Source: Mesonia sp. HuA40 (GTDB lineage Bacteria; Bacteroidota; Bacteroidia; Flavobacteriales; Flavobacteriaceae). Taken from it: 64,000 nucleotides of DNA. The stretch covers positions 1 through 64,000 of the forward strand of contig NZ_VRLT01000021.1 of the NCBI RefSeq assembly GCF_008017835.1. Reading direction: 5' to 3'. Positions 35,650 through 43,998 of the stretch are shown piece by piece. A program made the position numbers and the translations under genes. Each line of letters begins with the position of its first letter. Position 1 is the stretch's first letter. The notes beneath the pieces were generated by a model. It saw only the letters and a program-made list of their open reading frames with translations, did not search any database and was not told the DNA's origin.

Positions 35650-37017
35650 CTATATTGTCATAGAAAACAATTTTGTATCGGGTTTGTTACGTTGTAAGCG
35701 CCAGTCGAAAGCCATACAAGCATTGCGTACAAAAGCGCGACCAGCTGGTGTGATTTCCAACTCTTTTCCAGTAATACAAATTAATCCATCACTAATCATT
35801 TCATCTAGAAGCTGCAAGCTTTCAGGCAGTTTTTCAAAATAATCCTTTTGCTGTTGCCAATTGGTTTTTAATTGACACATAAGGTTTAAAATATGCTTGC
35901 GAATAACCAAGTCTTCTTGATTTAATATATGTCCTTTTACCACGGGTAATATTCCTTCTTCAACCATAGCCTGGTATTTTTCAACGCGTTTTTCGTTTTG
36001 GGCAAATCCGTACCAACTGTCGCTTATAGAAGATGTTCCTAAACCAATCATTAATTGTGTTTTTGAAGCAGTATACCCCATGAAATTGCGGTGCAATTTA
36101 TGATTTTGCATTGCCTGATACATAGAGTCAGATTTAAGCGCAAAATGATCCATTCCAATTTCAATGTATCCCATTTCTTCTAACAAAGCCTTACCTAACT
36201 CATATTGCTCTCTCTTAACAGTTGGTTTTGGTAAATCGTTTTCATTAAAACCACGCTGTCCATTCCCTTTTATCCAAGGTACGTGAGCATAGCTGTAAAA
36301 TGCGATACGGTCTGGTAATAGTTCTTTAGTTTTCAATATAGTTTCCTTAACTGCATTTGTACTTTGAAAAGGAAGACCAAAAATAATATCATGACTTACC
36401 GAAGTATAGCCTATTTCGCGCGCCCATTCTGTAACTTTTTTTACATTTTCAAAAGGTTGTATTCTATTAATGGCCTTTTGTACCGTAAGATTATAATCTT
36501 GTACCCCATAGCTAACACGTCTAAAACCTAAATCATATAAGGTTTGTAAGTGTGCTTTGGTTGTGTTGTTAGGATGCCCCTCAAAACTATATTCATAAGT
36601 TTCAGCTCGTGAAGCAAGTTTAAAAATACCTTCTATAAGTTGCTTTAAGTTCTCTGGCGAAAAAAAGGTTGGAGTTCCTCCACCTAGATGCAATTCTTTA
36701 ATAATTGGCCGGGCTGGAAGTAAATTACAGTATAAACGCCATTCTTTTAAAACACTTTGTAAATATGGAGTTTCTACTTCGTGTCTTTTGGTAATTCTTT
36801 TATGGCATCCACAAAAAGTGCAAAGTTGTTCACAAAAGGGTAAATGTATATAAATACTAATTCCTTCTTGTACGTTACTTTCTTTAAAAGATTTTATAAA
36901 TGTACTTTCCCAGGCTTTAGCAGTAAAACTTGACTCGTCCCAGTAAGGTACAGTAGGATAACTCGTGTATCTAGGGCCAGGGATATTGTACTTTTGTATT
37001 AAGCTATGTGTTTCCAT
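35650..37017 (-). CDS. hemN: Oxygen-independent coproporphyrinogen III oxidase
   Basis: A 455-residue radical-SAM enzyme that converts coproporphyrinogen III to protoporphyrinogen IX without oxygen, for haem synthesis under low oxygen. The iron-sulphur motif CEQLCTFCGC (CxxxCxxC) is near residue 60, with YIHLPF before it and LHLGGGTPTFF after. The N-terminal KYNIPGPRYTSYPTVPYW and the long C-terminal domain mark true HemN and not the HemW look-alike. It follows the universal stress protein gene by 2 nt. The shared promoter has an FNR-like box. Confidence 0.94.
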   Translation of the reverse strand: METHSLIQKYNIPGPRYTSYPTVPYWDESSFTAKAWESTFIKSFKESNVQEGISIYIHLPFCEQLCTFCGCHKRITKRHEVETPYLQSVLKEWRLYCNLLPARPIIKELHLGGGTPTFFSPENLKQLIEGIFKLASRAETYEYSFEGHPNNTTKAHLQTLYDLGFRRVSYGVQDYNLTVQKAINRIQPFENVKKVTEWAREIGYTSVSHDIIFGLPFQSTNAVKETILKTKELLPDRIAFYSYAHVPWIKGNGQRGFNENDLPKPTVKREQYELGKALLEEMGYIEIGMDHFALKSDSMYQAMQNHKLHRNFMGYTASKTQLMIGLGTSSISDSWYGFAQNEKRVEKYQAMVEEGILPVVKGHILNQEDLVIRKHILNLMCQLKTNWQQQKDYFEKLPESLQLLDEMISDGLICITGKELEITPAGRAFVRNACMAFDWRLQRNKPDTKLFSMTI

Positions 37018-37019
37018 CT

Positions 37020-37850
37020 TTATTCGTGTAAAACCAAAAATGGTATTTCTCTAGGATAGCTGATGTTTTTTTCTATAGGTTGAAAAAGCAGGTTTTGAAA
37101 AAGATAGACATTTTTAGCAGGAAGCGCGATCATTTGTATGTCTTCCAAAGTAATAAATTCTTGCAAAGCCTTACAGAGTGAGTTTTTTACTGTAAACTGA
37201 AAACTATGGGGTAAATATTTAATATATTCTTTCAAACGTGCCTTATTGCTGGTTTGGAAAGGTGTAAGCGAGTCGTTATTTTTTGCTACATATAGTACAC
37301 TTAAAGTCGAATGATTTAAATGAAGAATTTCGGCTAGATTTCTAAACACTCTTTCTTTGCTAAAATTCGAAAAATCTGTAGGAAAAACTATTTGCTCGGG
37401 TTTTTTATATTTAGTTTTTTCTGGTACCACCAAGATGGGGCATTGTATACGCTTAATTACATCTGCCGTGTTGGTGCCAATAAGACACTTTTCATTATTT
37501 GAAACACCTTTTGTACCCATTACAATATAGGTTATTTTCAACTGATTTATGATTTGTCGTAGTGTTTCAATTAAAAAACCAGTTTCTATATGAAAATTTA
37601 TTTGTTCTGATTGTAGCGGAAAATTTTTGGCAATCTTTTCTTTAAGCTGCTTTAATTTATCTTCGCCAACAGATATTTTTTTATCAATAGCTATATTTCC
37701 TGAAAACTCAAGGCTTTCCTCTTCTTGAGTGGAAGATTCAACGTGAACCACGTGAAAAACAACATTTACCTCCTTAAAGAATGCTAAACTATACTGTATA
37801 GCGTTCCAGGAATTTTCAGAGAAATCTGTTGGGATTAAAATGTTCATCAC
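37020..37850 (-). CDS. Universal stress protein, tandem Usp domains
   Basis: A 276-residue protein with two Usp domains. The first (about 1-145) starts MNILIPTDFSENS and has the ATP-site-like motif GTKGVSNNEKCLIGTNTADVI-type sequence (VMGTKG, then GTNTADVIKRI and CPILVVPE). The second (about 150-276) starts IVFPTDFSNFS and is less complete. Usp proteins support survival under starvation, low oxygen or redox stress. It is the first gene of the usp-hemN unit, 2 nt before hemN. A class-II-like FNR box lies upstream. Confidence 0.88.
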   Translation of the reverse strand: MMNILIPTDFSENSWNAIQYSLAFFKEVNVVFHVVHVESSTQEEESLEFSGNIAIDKKISVGEDKLKQLKEKIAKNFPLQSEQINFHIETGFLIETLRQIINQLKITYIVMGTKGVSNNEKCLIGTNTADVIKRIQCPILVVPEKTKYKKPEQIVFPTDFSNFSKERVFRNLAEILHLNHSTLSVLYVAKNNDSLTPFQTSNKARLKEYIKYLPHSFQFTVKNSLCKALQEFITLEDIQMIALPAKNVYLFQNLLFQPIEKNISYPREIPFLVLHE

Positions 37851-37866
37851 TCAATTTATTTGATAG

Positions 37867-37910
37867 CAAAAGTATGAGGATGAGACAAGTTAAAGAATGA
37901 CAAAAATCAG
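37867..37910 (-). promoter_or_regulatory. FNR-like box and -7 element of the usp-hemN promoter
   Basis: Read on the minus strand, the 15-bp box CTGATTTTTGTCATT (37910 to 37896) is followed by exactly 21 nt and then the -7 element TACTTTTG (37874 to 37867). The box has a TGA-N6-TCA core as in FNR sites. Its centre lies 36 nt upstream of the last base of the -7 element, near -41 from the predicted start. The trx promoter has the same layout. Confidence 0.65.
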
Positions 37911-37917
37911 TTTTGTA

Positions 37918-38961
37918 TTATTCTACAGTAGAAAGCCCTTTTTTATCTAATATTTTAATATTTCTTCCATCAATATCTATCAATCCGTCTTTTTTAAATT
38001 GTGATAAAGTTCTAATTAAACTTTCAGTGGCAATACCAGCAACACTCGCTAGATCACCCCGTGAGATTTTTATAGTCTCTCCTTGTTTAGGACTTAAAAC
38101 TTCTAAAAACTGTAAGATAGTTTGTGCTGTTTTCTTTCTTACAGAGCCATAAGCCATTTGTAAAAGTTGCAATTTCGTATGTGATAAATTTTCATTCATA
38201 ACATTCATCAATTCTAAAGCTAGCTCTTTATTTACCACCAATATTTCTTTAAGTTTTGTTTTGGGAATTCGGGTAAGTAGGCAGTTTTCTACAGCTGTAG
38301 CCGATTCTTCATAGGCAGTGGTTTCATCAAAAGAAGAAAAACCTAAGAAATCATCTGCTTGATAAAGAGCAGTAATAAGCTCTTTCCCATTTACCGCCAT
38401 ACGTTGTGTTTTTACCACACCCTTAATAATAAGGAAAACAAAATTGGCATGTTCTCCTTCTTGATATATAGGTTTACCTCGCTTTACCTCTAATTCTTCA
38501 CCAAAGTCGTAAAAGTAATTTTTCAGTTCATTTAAATTCCGTAAATCTTGAGCTTTTTGGGGTAAATCTATAGAAGTTTTATTTTCTAATAATTTAGATT
38601 TAGCAATACGACTATTAATGGCTGCCAATAAATCTTCTTCTTCATAAGGTTTGGTAAGGTAGTCGTCTGCTCCAAGATTCATGCCTGTACGCACTTCGGT
38701 ATGGTCTGTCTTTGCAGATAAAAATATAAATGGAATTGATTTTGTCTCTTCTTGTTCTCCTAAGGCTTTTAAAACTTCATACCCATTAAGCTCTGGCATC
38801 ATTATATCACAAACAATAATTTGAGGAAGACTTTTTTGAGCCAAATCAAGGCCTATTTTACCGTTCTTAGCCGTTATAACTTCAAACCCAGATAATTCTA
38901 GAAGTTCTGCTGTATTTTCTCTTAGAGCTTGATCATCTTCAATTAATAAAATTTTTTTCAT
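37918..38961 (-). CDS. Receiver-CRP/FNR fusion response regulator
   Basis: A 347-residue regulator. The receiver domain (1-120) has IIEDD-like LIEDD, phospho-acceptor Asp52 (CDIMMPELNG), and Lys104 (YLTKPY). A cNMP-binding-type beta barrel (about 150-265) is followed by a CRP/FNR helix-turn-helix (about 285-340). The recognition helix reads ATESLIRTLSQF. It keeps the Glu and Arg that contact the TGA half-site in CRP and FNR, but not the FNR Ser. No N-terminal cysteine cluster for an iron-sulphur sensor is present, so the signal should come by phosphorylation. It overlaps the PAS kinase by ATGA. The box upstream of usp-hemN is its best candidate target. Confidence 0.93.
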   Translation of the reverse strand: MKKILLIEDDQALRENTAELLELSGFEVITAKNGKIGLDLAQKSLPQIIVCDIMMPELNGYEVLKALGEQEETKSIPFIFLSAKTDHTEVRTGMNLGADDYLTKPYEEEDLLAAINSRIAKSKLLENKTSIDLPQKAQDLRNLNELKNYFYDFGEELEVKRGKPIYQEGEHANFVFLIIKGVVKTQRMAVNGKELITALYQADDFLGFSSFDETTAYEESATAVENCLLTRIPKTKLKEILVVNKELALELMNVMNENLSHTKLQLLQMAYGSVRKKTAQTILQFLEVLSPKQGETIKISRGDLASVAGIATESLIRTLSQFKKDGLIDIDGRNIKILDKKGLSTVE

Positions 38962-40196
38962 CTGGCTTTTAGTGGGTTTTTAGGTATTTTTAAGGTAAAT
39001 GTACTTCCTTTATTTTCAATACTTTTAAAGGATATTTTACCTTGTAAATGTTCCAAGTGATTTTTAATAATATTTAATCCGATTCCTGTTCCTTCTGCCA
39101 TCAAAGCATTTTCTGCTCTAAAGTAGCGGTCAAAAATAAACTTTTGTTCCTCTTTTGGAATCCCGATACCTTCGTCAATAATATTTATATAGAAATCCGT
39201 TTCATCTTGACCCAATTGAATATTAATTTCAGAATTCTCTTCGGAATATTTTATAGCGTTGTTTACCAAATTGGTTAAAGCTAGGGTTAGAATTTTTTCA
39301 TCAAAATTGATTTCTATACCATCGATGTTTTCTGGATATATGATATTTTGACCGTTCTTGAGAACCATGTTTGATTCGTAAATTACCTCATTGATAACTT
39401 TACTTAAAGGAAACTGAGTAAAGGAGTAACTTACCTTACCAGATTCAATTTTTTCTAAAGAAAGAAAATCAGTCAATATATCATTGAGGTATTTTACTTT
39501 TGATTTTATCGTTTTTAGGTGTTTATCTCTTTTATCTTGTTGATTTTCTTGAGTGTATTTTCCCGCTAAGGTTGCCGAGGTTAAAATACCGCTTAATGGA
39601 GTTTTAAACTCGTGCGAAACCATAGATAAGAATTTGGTTTTTAAATCGTTTAATTCTCGCTCTTTGTTCAGAGCATTTTTTATTCTATTTTCGGCCTCAA
39701 GTCTTTTTGTAATTTCAGATTTTAGATTGTTTACTGTTTCCTGTAGCTGTAAAGTCCGCTTGGCTACCATATCCTCTAAACGAGAATTTAACTCCCTGAT
39801 CTCTAACTCCGTTTTTTTACGGACACTGATATCGATTATCATAGCCATAATGTAGGTTTCGCCATCTAACTGAATGGGATTAAGGCCAATTTCAATAGGG
39901 AATTCGCTACCGTCTTTCTTTTTGCCATAAAGATCTCTACCAAAGCCCATTCGTCTCTTTTCTTGATTTTTCATGAAGTTACTAGCATACTTGGTATGGG
40001 CGTGCTTATAACGATCTGGTATCAATATTTCTAACAATTTACCTTTAAGTTCTCCAGCTTGGTATTGAAATAATTCGTTGGCAGAAGTATTACTAGCCAC
40101 GATGGTTCGATTTTTATTAACAACTACAATACCTTCCGAAACCGTTTCAAAAAGCAACTTGAAAATATCTTTGTTTTGTGATGCAAATTTTTCCAT
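38958..40196 (-). CDS. PAS sensor histidine kinase, FixL-like
   Basis: A 412-residue soluble kinase without membrane helices. The PAS domain (about 10-125) resembles that of FixL: LIPDRYKHAHTKYASNF places His67 at the FixL haem His, and RRMGFGRDLYGKKKDGSEFP places Arg87 at the FixL haem-ligand Arg. A coiled coil (about 125-185) leads to the phospho-acceptor His195 (SMVSHEFKTPL) and the ATPase domain (NLVNNAIKYS, DEGIGIP, GTGIGLNI). It is translationally coupled to the receiver-CRP regulator. Oxygen sensing through haem is plausible but not proven, as many PAS domains share this pattern without haem. Confidence 0.91.
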   Translation of the reverse strand: MEKFASQNKDIFKLLFETVSEGIVVVNKNRTIVASNTSANELFQYQAGELKGKLLEILIPDRYKHAHTKYASNFMKNQEKRRMGFGRDLYGKKKDGSEFPIEIGLNPIQLDGETYIMAMIIDISVRKKTELEIRELNSRLEDMVAKRTLQLQETVNNLKSEITKRLEAENRIKNALNKERELNDLKTKFLSMVSHEFKTPLSGILTSATLAGKYTQENQQDKRDKHLKTIKSKVKYLNDILTDFLSLEKIESGKVSYSFTQFPLSKVINEVIYESNMVLKNGQNIIYPENIDGIEINFDEKILTLALTNLVNNAIKYSEENSEINIQLGQDETDFYINIIDEGIGIPKEEQKFIFDRYFRAENALMAEGTGIGLNIIKNHLEHLQGKISFKSIENKGSTFTLKIPKNPLKAR

Positions 40197-40229
40197 AAAA
40201 CAGTTGTAGAAAAAAATTAGAAAGCTTAG

Positions 40230-40273
40230 TTGATATTTGTCATTGGAGAAACCTACTAATTTAAGTAACTTTG
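40230..40273 (+). promoter_or_regulatory. FNR-like box and -7 element of the trx-deoC-deoD promoter
   Basis: The 15-bp box TTGATATTTGTCATT (40230-40244) is followed by exactly 21 nt and the -7 element TAACTTTG (40266-40273). Box sequence (13 of 15 bases), orientation and spacing match the usp-hemN promoter. The box also lies in the divergent region upstream of the PAS kinase gene and could serve that promoter too. Confidence 0.65.
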
Positions 40274-40292
40274 TCTATAAGCACGTAAATTT

Positions 40293-40592
40293 ATGAAAAC
40301 TAATTTTAATTCGCTACTACAAGGTAAACAACTTGTTTTAGTAGATTTTTATGCCACATGGTGTGGGCCGTGTAAAGCCTTGAATTCCATTTTACAAGAG
40401 GTTAAAAAGGAGGTTGGTGAAGCGGTTAAAATAATAAAAATAGATGTAGACAAGAATCAAAATCTTGCTCAAAAGTTTCAAGTGCGCGGAGTACCTATTT
40501 TAATTCTTTTTAAAAATGCTCAACCTGTTTGGCGTCAATCTGGGGTAGTACCTGCAAACGATTTAAAACAATTAATTCAATCTAACTCATAA
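40293..40592 (+). CDS. Thioredoxin
   Basis: A 99-residue thioredoxin with the active site ATWCGPCKAL at about residue 23-32, the cis-proline motif RGVPILILF and the usual beta-alpha-beta fold. It reduces disulphides in cytoplasmic proteins. It is the first gene of a three-gene unit with deoC (gap 2 nt) and deoD (gap 3 nt). Its promoter carries an FNR-like box, so expression may respond to oxygen or redox state. Confidence 0.9.
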   Translation: MKTNFNSLLQGKQLVLVDFYATWCGPCKALNSILQEVKKEVGEAVKIIKIDVDKNQNLAQKFQVRGVPILILFKNAQPVWRQSGVVPANDLKQLIQSNS

Positions 40593-40594
40593 GC

Positions 40595-41233
40595 ATGAAA
40601 CAATTTATAGATCATACATTATTAAAACCAACGGCAAGCTTACAGCAAATTGAACAACTGTGTCAAGAAGCCAAAGAAAATGAATTTTTTGCTGTTTGTG
40701 TTAACGGTTGTTGGGTAAAACAAGCCGTAAGTTTTTTAAAAGATTCAGATGTTAAGGTGGCAGCAGTTGTAGGCTTTCCGCTAGGGGCAATGCATACCAA
40801 AGCCAAAGTTTTTGAGGCCAAGCAGGCTGTGGCAGATGGCGCACAGGAAATTGATATGGTGCTGAATTTGGGCAATTTTAAATCTGAAAATTATCATGCC
40901 GTAGAAGAAGATATTGCCGCCGTAAAAGAGGCTATAGGTGATTGCACGTTAAAGGTTATTTTAGAAACTTGCTACTTGGAAGAAGAAGAAATTGTAAAAG
41001 CCTGTGAGTTAGCTGTGGCTGCTAAAGCAGATTTTGTGAAAACCTCAACGGGCTTTGGAAGTGCGGGAGCTACCTTAGAGCACGTAAAATTAATGAAATC
41101 TTGTGTAGGAAAACAAGCTGAAGTAAAAGCAAGTGGAGGGATAAGAGATCGAGCCACGGCCGTAAAGTTTATTGAAGCGGGAGCAACACGAATAGGCACT
41201 TCTTCAGGGATTAAAATAGTAACCGATATTTAA
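40595..41233 (+). CDS. deoC: Deoxyribose-phosphate aldolase
   Basis: A 212-residue class I aldolase that splits 2-deoxyribose-5-phosphate into glyceraldehyde-3-phosphate and acetaldehyde in nucleoside salvage. Seen: IDHTLLKPTAS at the N terminus, VVGFPLGAMHT, EIDMVLNLG, and the Schiff-base lysine motif FVKTSTGFGSAGATLE. The proton-relay Lys is in VKASGGIRD. It works with the adjacent nucleoside phosphorylase. Confidence 0.94.
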   Translation: MKQFIDHTLLKPTASLQQIEQLCQEAKENEFFAVCVNGCWVKQAVSFLKDSDVKVAAVVGFPLGAMHTKAKVFEAKQAVADGAQEIDMVLNLGNFKSENYHAVEEDIAAVKEAIGDCTLKVILETCYLEEEEIVKACELAVAAKADFVKTSTGFGSAGATLEHVKLMKSCVGKQAEVKASGGIRDRATAVKFIEAGATRIGTSSGIKIVTDI

Positions 41234-41236
41234 ATT

Positions 41237-41935
41237 ATGAGTATTCACTTAGAGGCAAAAGAAGGGGATATTGCCGAAACTGTTCTCCTACCAGGAGACC
41301 CCTTACGAGCAAAATGGATTGCCGAAACCTTTTTAGAAGATGTAGTATGTTATAACCGGGTTAGGGGAATGCTAGGTTTTACAGGAACTTTTAAAGGAAA
41401 AAGAATTTCGGTGCAAGGCACAGGTATGGGTATACCCTCGGCCTTGATTTATTGTACAGAGTTGATTCGCGATTATGGGGTTAAAAAACTTATACGGGTA
41501 GGCTCGGCTGGAGCTTATCAAGAAAATATTGATTTGCGTGATATTGTAATAGCCATGGCGGCTTCTACTACTTCTGGAATGAACAAAAGTAACTTTGGTG
41601 AGGCTACTTTTGCTCCTACAGCAAACGCCGATTTATTTCTGAAAGCGGTTGAAGTAGCTAAGCAAAAAAATATTGCTTTTAAAGCCGGTAATGTTTTATC
41701 TGGCGATGTTTTTTATGACGATGACCCTAACTTTTATAAAAAATGGGCGCAATACGGAGTTTTATGTGTAGAGATGGAAACCGCCGGATTATATACCATA
41801 GCAGCCAAATTTAATGTTCAAGCCTTGGCTATTCTTACCATTTCAGACTCCTTGGTTACCAAAGCAGAAACCTCTCAAGAAGATAGGGCCAGTAGTTTTA
41901 ATCAAATGATAGAAATTGCATTAGAATTAGCATAG
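41237..41935 (+). CDS. deoD: Purine-nucleoside phosphorylase, DeoD type
   Basis: A 232-residue hexameric-type phosphorylase that releases purine bases and (deoxy)ribose-1-phosphate from nucleosides. Seen: [40 protein letters not shown] with the phosphate-binding Arg, [15 protein letters not shown], and LTISDSLVT with the base-binding Asp. Last gene of trx-deoC-deoD; a strong terminator follows. Confidence 0.94.
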   Translation: MSIHLEAKEGDIAETVLLPGDPLRAKWIAETFLEDVVCYNRVRGMLGFTGTFKGKRISVQGTGMGIPSALIYCTELIRDYGVKKLIRVGSAGAYQENIDLRDIVIAMAASTTSGMNKSNFGEATFAPTANADLFLKAVEVAKQKNIAFKAGNVLSGDVFYDDDPNFYKKWAQYGVLCVEMETAGLYTIAAKFNVQALAILTISDSLVTKAETSQEDRASSFNQMIEIALELA

Positions 41936-41960
41936 ATTATTTAAAATCAATGATTAAAAA

Positions 41961-41984
41961 AACCTGCCAATCGGCAGGTTTTTT
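41961..41984 (+). terminator. Terminator after deoD
   Basis: A perfect 8-bp stem (AACCTGCC / GGCAGGTT) with a 4-nt loop, flanked by A- and T-runs. Confidence 0.93.
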
Positions 41985-42157
41985 ATTTAACTCTTAAATT
42001 TTAAGGGCTAAATATCAAATACGATTAATTTTCTTTTAAATTATTTGTATTTTTATGGGTATTTAAGGTTTGTAATGATGTTGGTAAGTTGCTATGATTT
42101 ATGCTGAAAAAGCCTCAAGTTTATTTAATACTATTCTATATTTAAAAATTAACTATT

Positions 42158-42964
42158 ATGATAAGAAACGCGCATGAAATCGATTTTCAAATTTTTGGAG
42201 AAGAAATGCAATATGTCGAAATAGAGCTAGACCCGCAAGAAGCGGTCGTTGCCGAAGCTGGCTCTTTTATGATGATGGATGAGGGAATTCAGATGGATAC
42301 CATTTTTGGCGATGGTTCTGATAAAAACAATGGTTTTTTTGGTAAAGTACTAGGAGCCGGTAAAAGACTCTTGACTGGGGAGAGCTTATTTATGACCGCT
42401 TTTCAAAATGTTGTTACCGGAAAGAAAAAGGTGAGTTTTGCTTCTCCGTATCCAGGGAAAATTATACCTATAGATCTTAACCGTTTTAATCATAAGTTTA
42501 TATGCCAAAAGGATGCTTTTTTATGTGCGGCCAAGGGTGTTTCTGTTGGAATTGAATTTTCGAAAAAAATAGGAAGAGGCTTTTTTGGTGGTGAAGGTTT
42601 TATAATGCAAAAATTAGAGGGTGATGGGATGGCCTTTGTACACGCAGGGGGAACTACAGCAGTTAAAGAACTTGCTCCCGGTGAAAAATTAAAAGTAGAC
42701 ACTGGTTGCATCATAGGCTTTGATGCTAGTGTAGACTATGATATTCAATTTGTTGGAGGTATACGCAATACTTTATTTGGAGGAGAGGGAATGGTTTTCG
42801 CTACACTCACAGGACCAGGAACAGTTTACATCCAGTCTTTACCTTTTAGCAGATTAGCCAGTCGTGTGTTTGCTGCAGCGCCACAAGGAGGAGGAAAAGA
42901 TAAAGGAGAAGGAAGTATTTTAGGTGGTTTAGGAAATCTGCTTGACGGTGATAACAGATTTTAA
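42158..42964 (+). CDS. TIGR00266/AIM24 family protein
   Basis: A 268-residue protein of the TIGR00266 (AIM24) family. Its Gly-rich beta-structure repeats are seen as VVAEAGSFMMMDEGIQMDT, GRGFFGGEGFIMQKLEGDG, FVHAGGTTAVKELAPGEKLKVDTG, and LFGGEGMVFATLTGPG near the end. The C-terminal tail (about 235-268) is Gly- and Lys-rich. The protein is probably cytoplasmic. The family's function in bacteria is unclear. It stands alone; the 220 bp upstream hold no recognisable gene. Confidence 0.88.
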   Translation: MIRNAHEIDFQIFGEEMQYVEIELDPQEAVVAEAGSFMMMDEGIQMDTIFGDGSDKNNGFFGKVLGAGKRLLTGESLFMTAFQNVVTGKKKVSFASPYPGKIIPIDLNRFNHKFICQKDAFLCAAKGVSVGIEFSKKIGRGFFGGEGFIMQKLEGDGMAFVHAGGTTAVKELAPGEKLKVDTGCIIGFDASVDYDIQFVGGIRNTLFGGEGMVFATLTGPGTVYIQSLPFSRLASRVFAAAPQGGGKDKGEGSILGGLGNLLDGDNRF

Positions 42965-43013
42965 AAACCACAGCAGTGTTTATTCTTGACTGGAATAATG
43001 TAAAAAAACAAAA

Positions 43014-43045
43014 AAAAATCCTGAGTTTTTTGACTCAGGATTTTT
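43014..43045. terminator. Bidirectional terminator between AIM24-like and OmpA genes
   Basis: A 13-bp stem (AAAAATCCTGAGT / ACTCAGGATTTTT) with a 6-nt loop lies between convergent genes. Confidence 0.92.
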
Positions 43046-43065
43046 ACGTTTTCAGCTATTCTAGC

Positions 43066-43911
43066 TTATTTTGCTTTTTTCATTCCTTCTTCAATCATAC
43101 TATAGAATTGATCTAACTTAGGAAGTACTACAATTCGGGTTCTACGGTTAGCAGCTTTACCGCTTGCTGTATCATTTCCTGCAACAGGCACGTATTCTCC
43201 ACGACCAGCGGCTGTCATTCTAGCCGGATCTACACCAAATTCATTCTGTAAAATTCTAACAATAGAAGTAGCACGCTTTGTACTCAAATCCCAATTGTCT
43301 TTTATACAAGAATTACTAATAGGGTCGGTATCGGTATGACCTTCAACCATAAATTCAAAATCTGGTTTGTTTTTAACCACTTTAGCAACTTTTCCTAGCA
43401 CTTCTTTTGCACGATTAGAAACTTGGTAACTCCCGCTTCTAAATAAAAGTTTGTCAGATATAGAAACAAATACTACTCCTTTTTCTACGTTTATTTGGAT
43501 ATCCTCATCGTTCAAGTCGCCCAATGCTCCCTTTAGGCTGGTAACTAAAGCTAAGGTAACAGAATCTTTTTTGTTGATTGCATCACGCATCGTCTTGATT
43601 TGCAAATCTTTTTCTCTAATGCTTTCTAATGACCGCTCTAAATTTTCTGCTCCTTTTTTAGACAGCGTGGCGAGATCGCCTTGATTATTTAATAATGCAG
43701 AGTTAGTATTTTTCAGAATGCTAATTTGCTCATTTAAAGAACTAATTCGAGACTCTTTATCTTCAAGGCAAGAATTAAGTTTAACAGTTGCTGTGTTTAA
43801 TAAATCTTTAGTTTCTTTTTGCTTGGCTTCTAATTCTGCATATTTCTTTTTAGAAACACAAGAAGAAAACAATAATGTAATGGCTGCTGTAGCTAAAAAA
43901 ATACGTTTCAT
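43066..43911 (-). CDS. OmpA-family peptidoglycan-associated lipoprotein
   Basis: A 281-residue lipoprotein. The start at the internal MKRIFLATA gives a lipobox LFSSC; the eleven residues before it in the same frame do not belong to a signal peptide. After the Cys comes a long coiled coil (about 25-125) and then an OmpA-like peptidoglycan-binding domain (about 150-270) with LFRSGSYQVS, FMVEGHTDTDPIS, NWDLSTKRATSIVRIL and AAGRGEYVPVAGN. It links the outer membrane to the cell wall. Confidence 0.92.
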   Translation of the reverse strand: MKRIFLATAAITLLFSSCVSKKKYAELEAKQKETKDLLNTATVKLNSCLEDKESRISSLNEQISILKNTNSALLNNQGDLATLSKKGAENLERSLESIREKDLQIKTMRDAINKKDSVTLALVTSLKGALGDLNDEDIQINVEKGVVFVSISDKLLFRSGSYQVSNRAKEVLGKVAKVVKNKPDFEFMVEGHTDTDPISNSCIKDNWDLSTKRATSIVRILQNEFGVDPARMTAAGRGEYVPVAGNDTASGKAANRRTRIVVLPKLDQFYSMIEEGMKKAK

Positions 43912-43998
43912 AGTATGTTTGTTTGTGTATAATTTAAAAGCCAAAGTTAATTATTTTACCGAGTCTTTTAAGCGGATTAACAAATTTTTAATGGCAAC

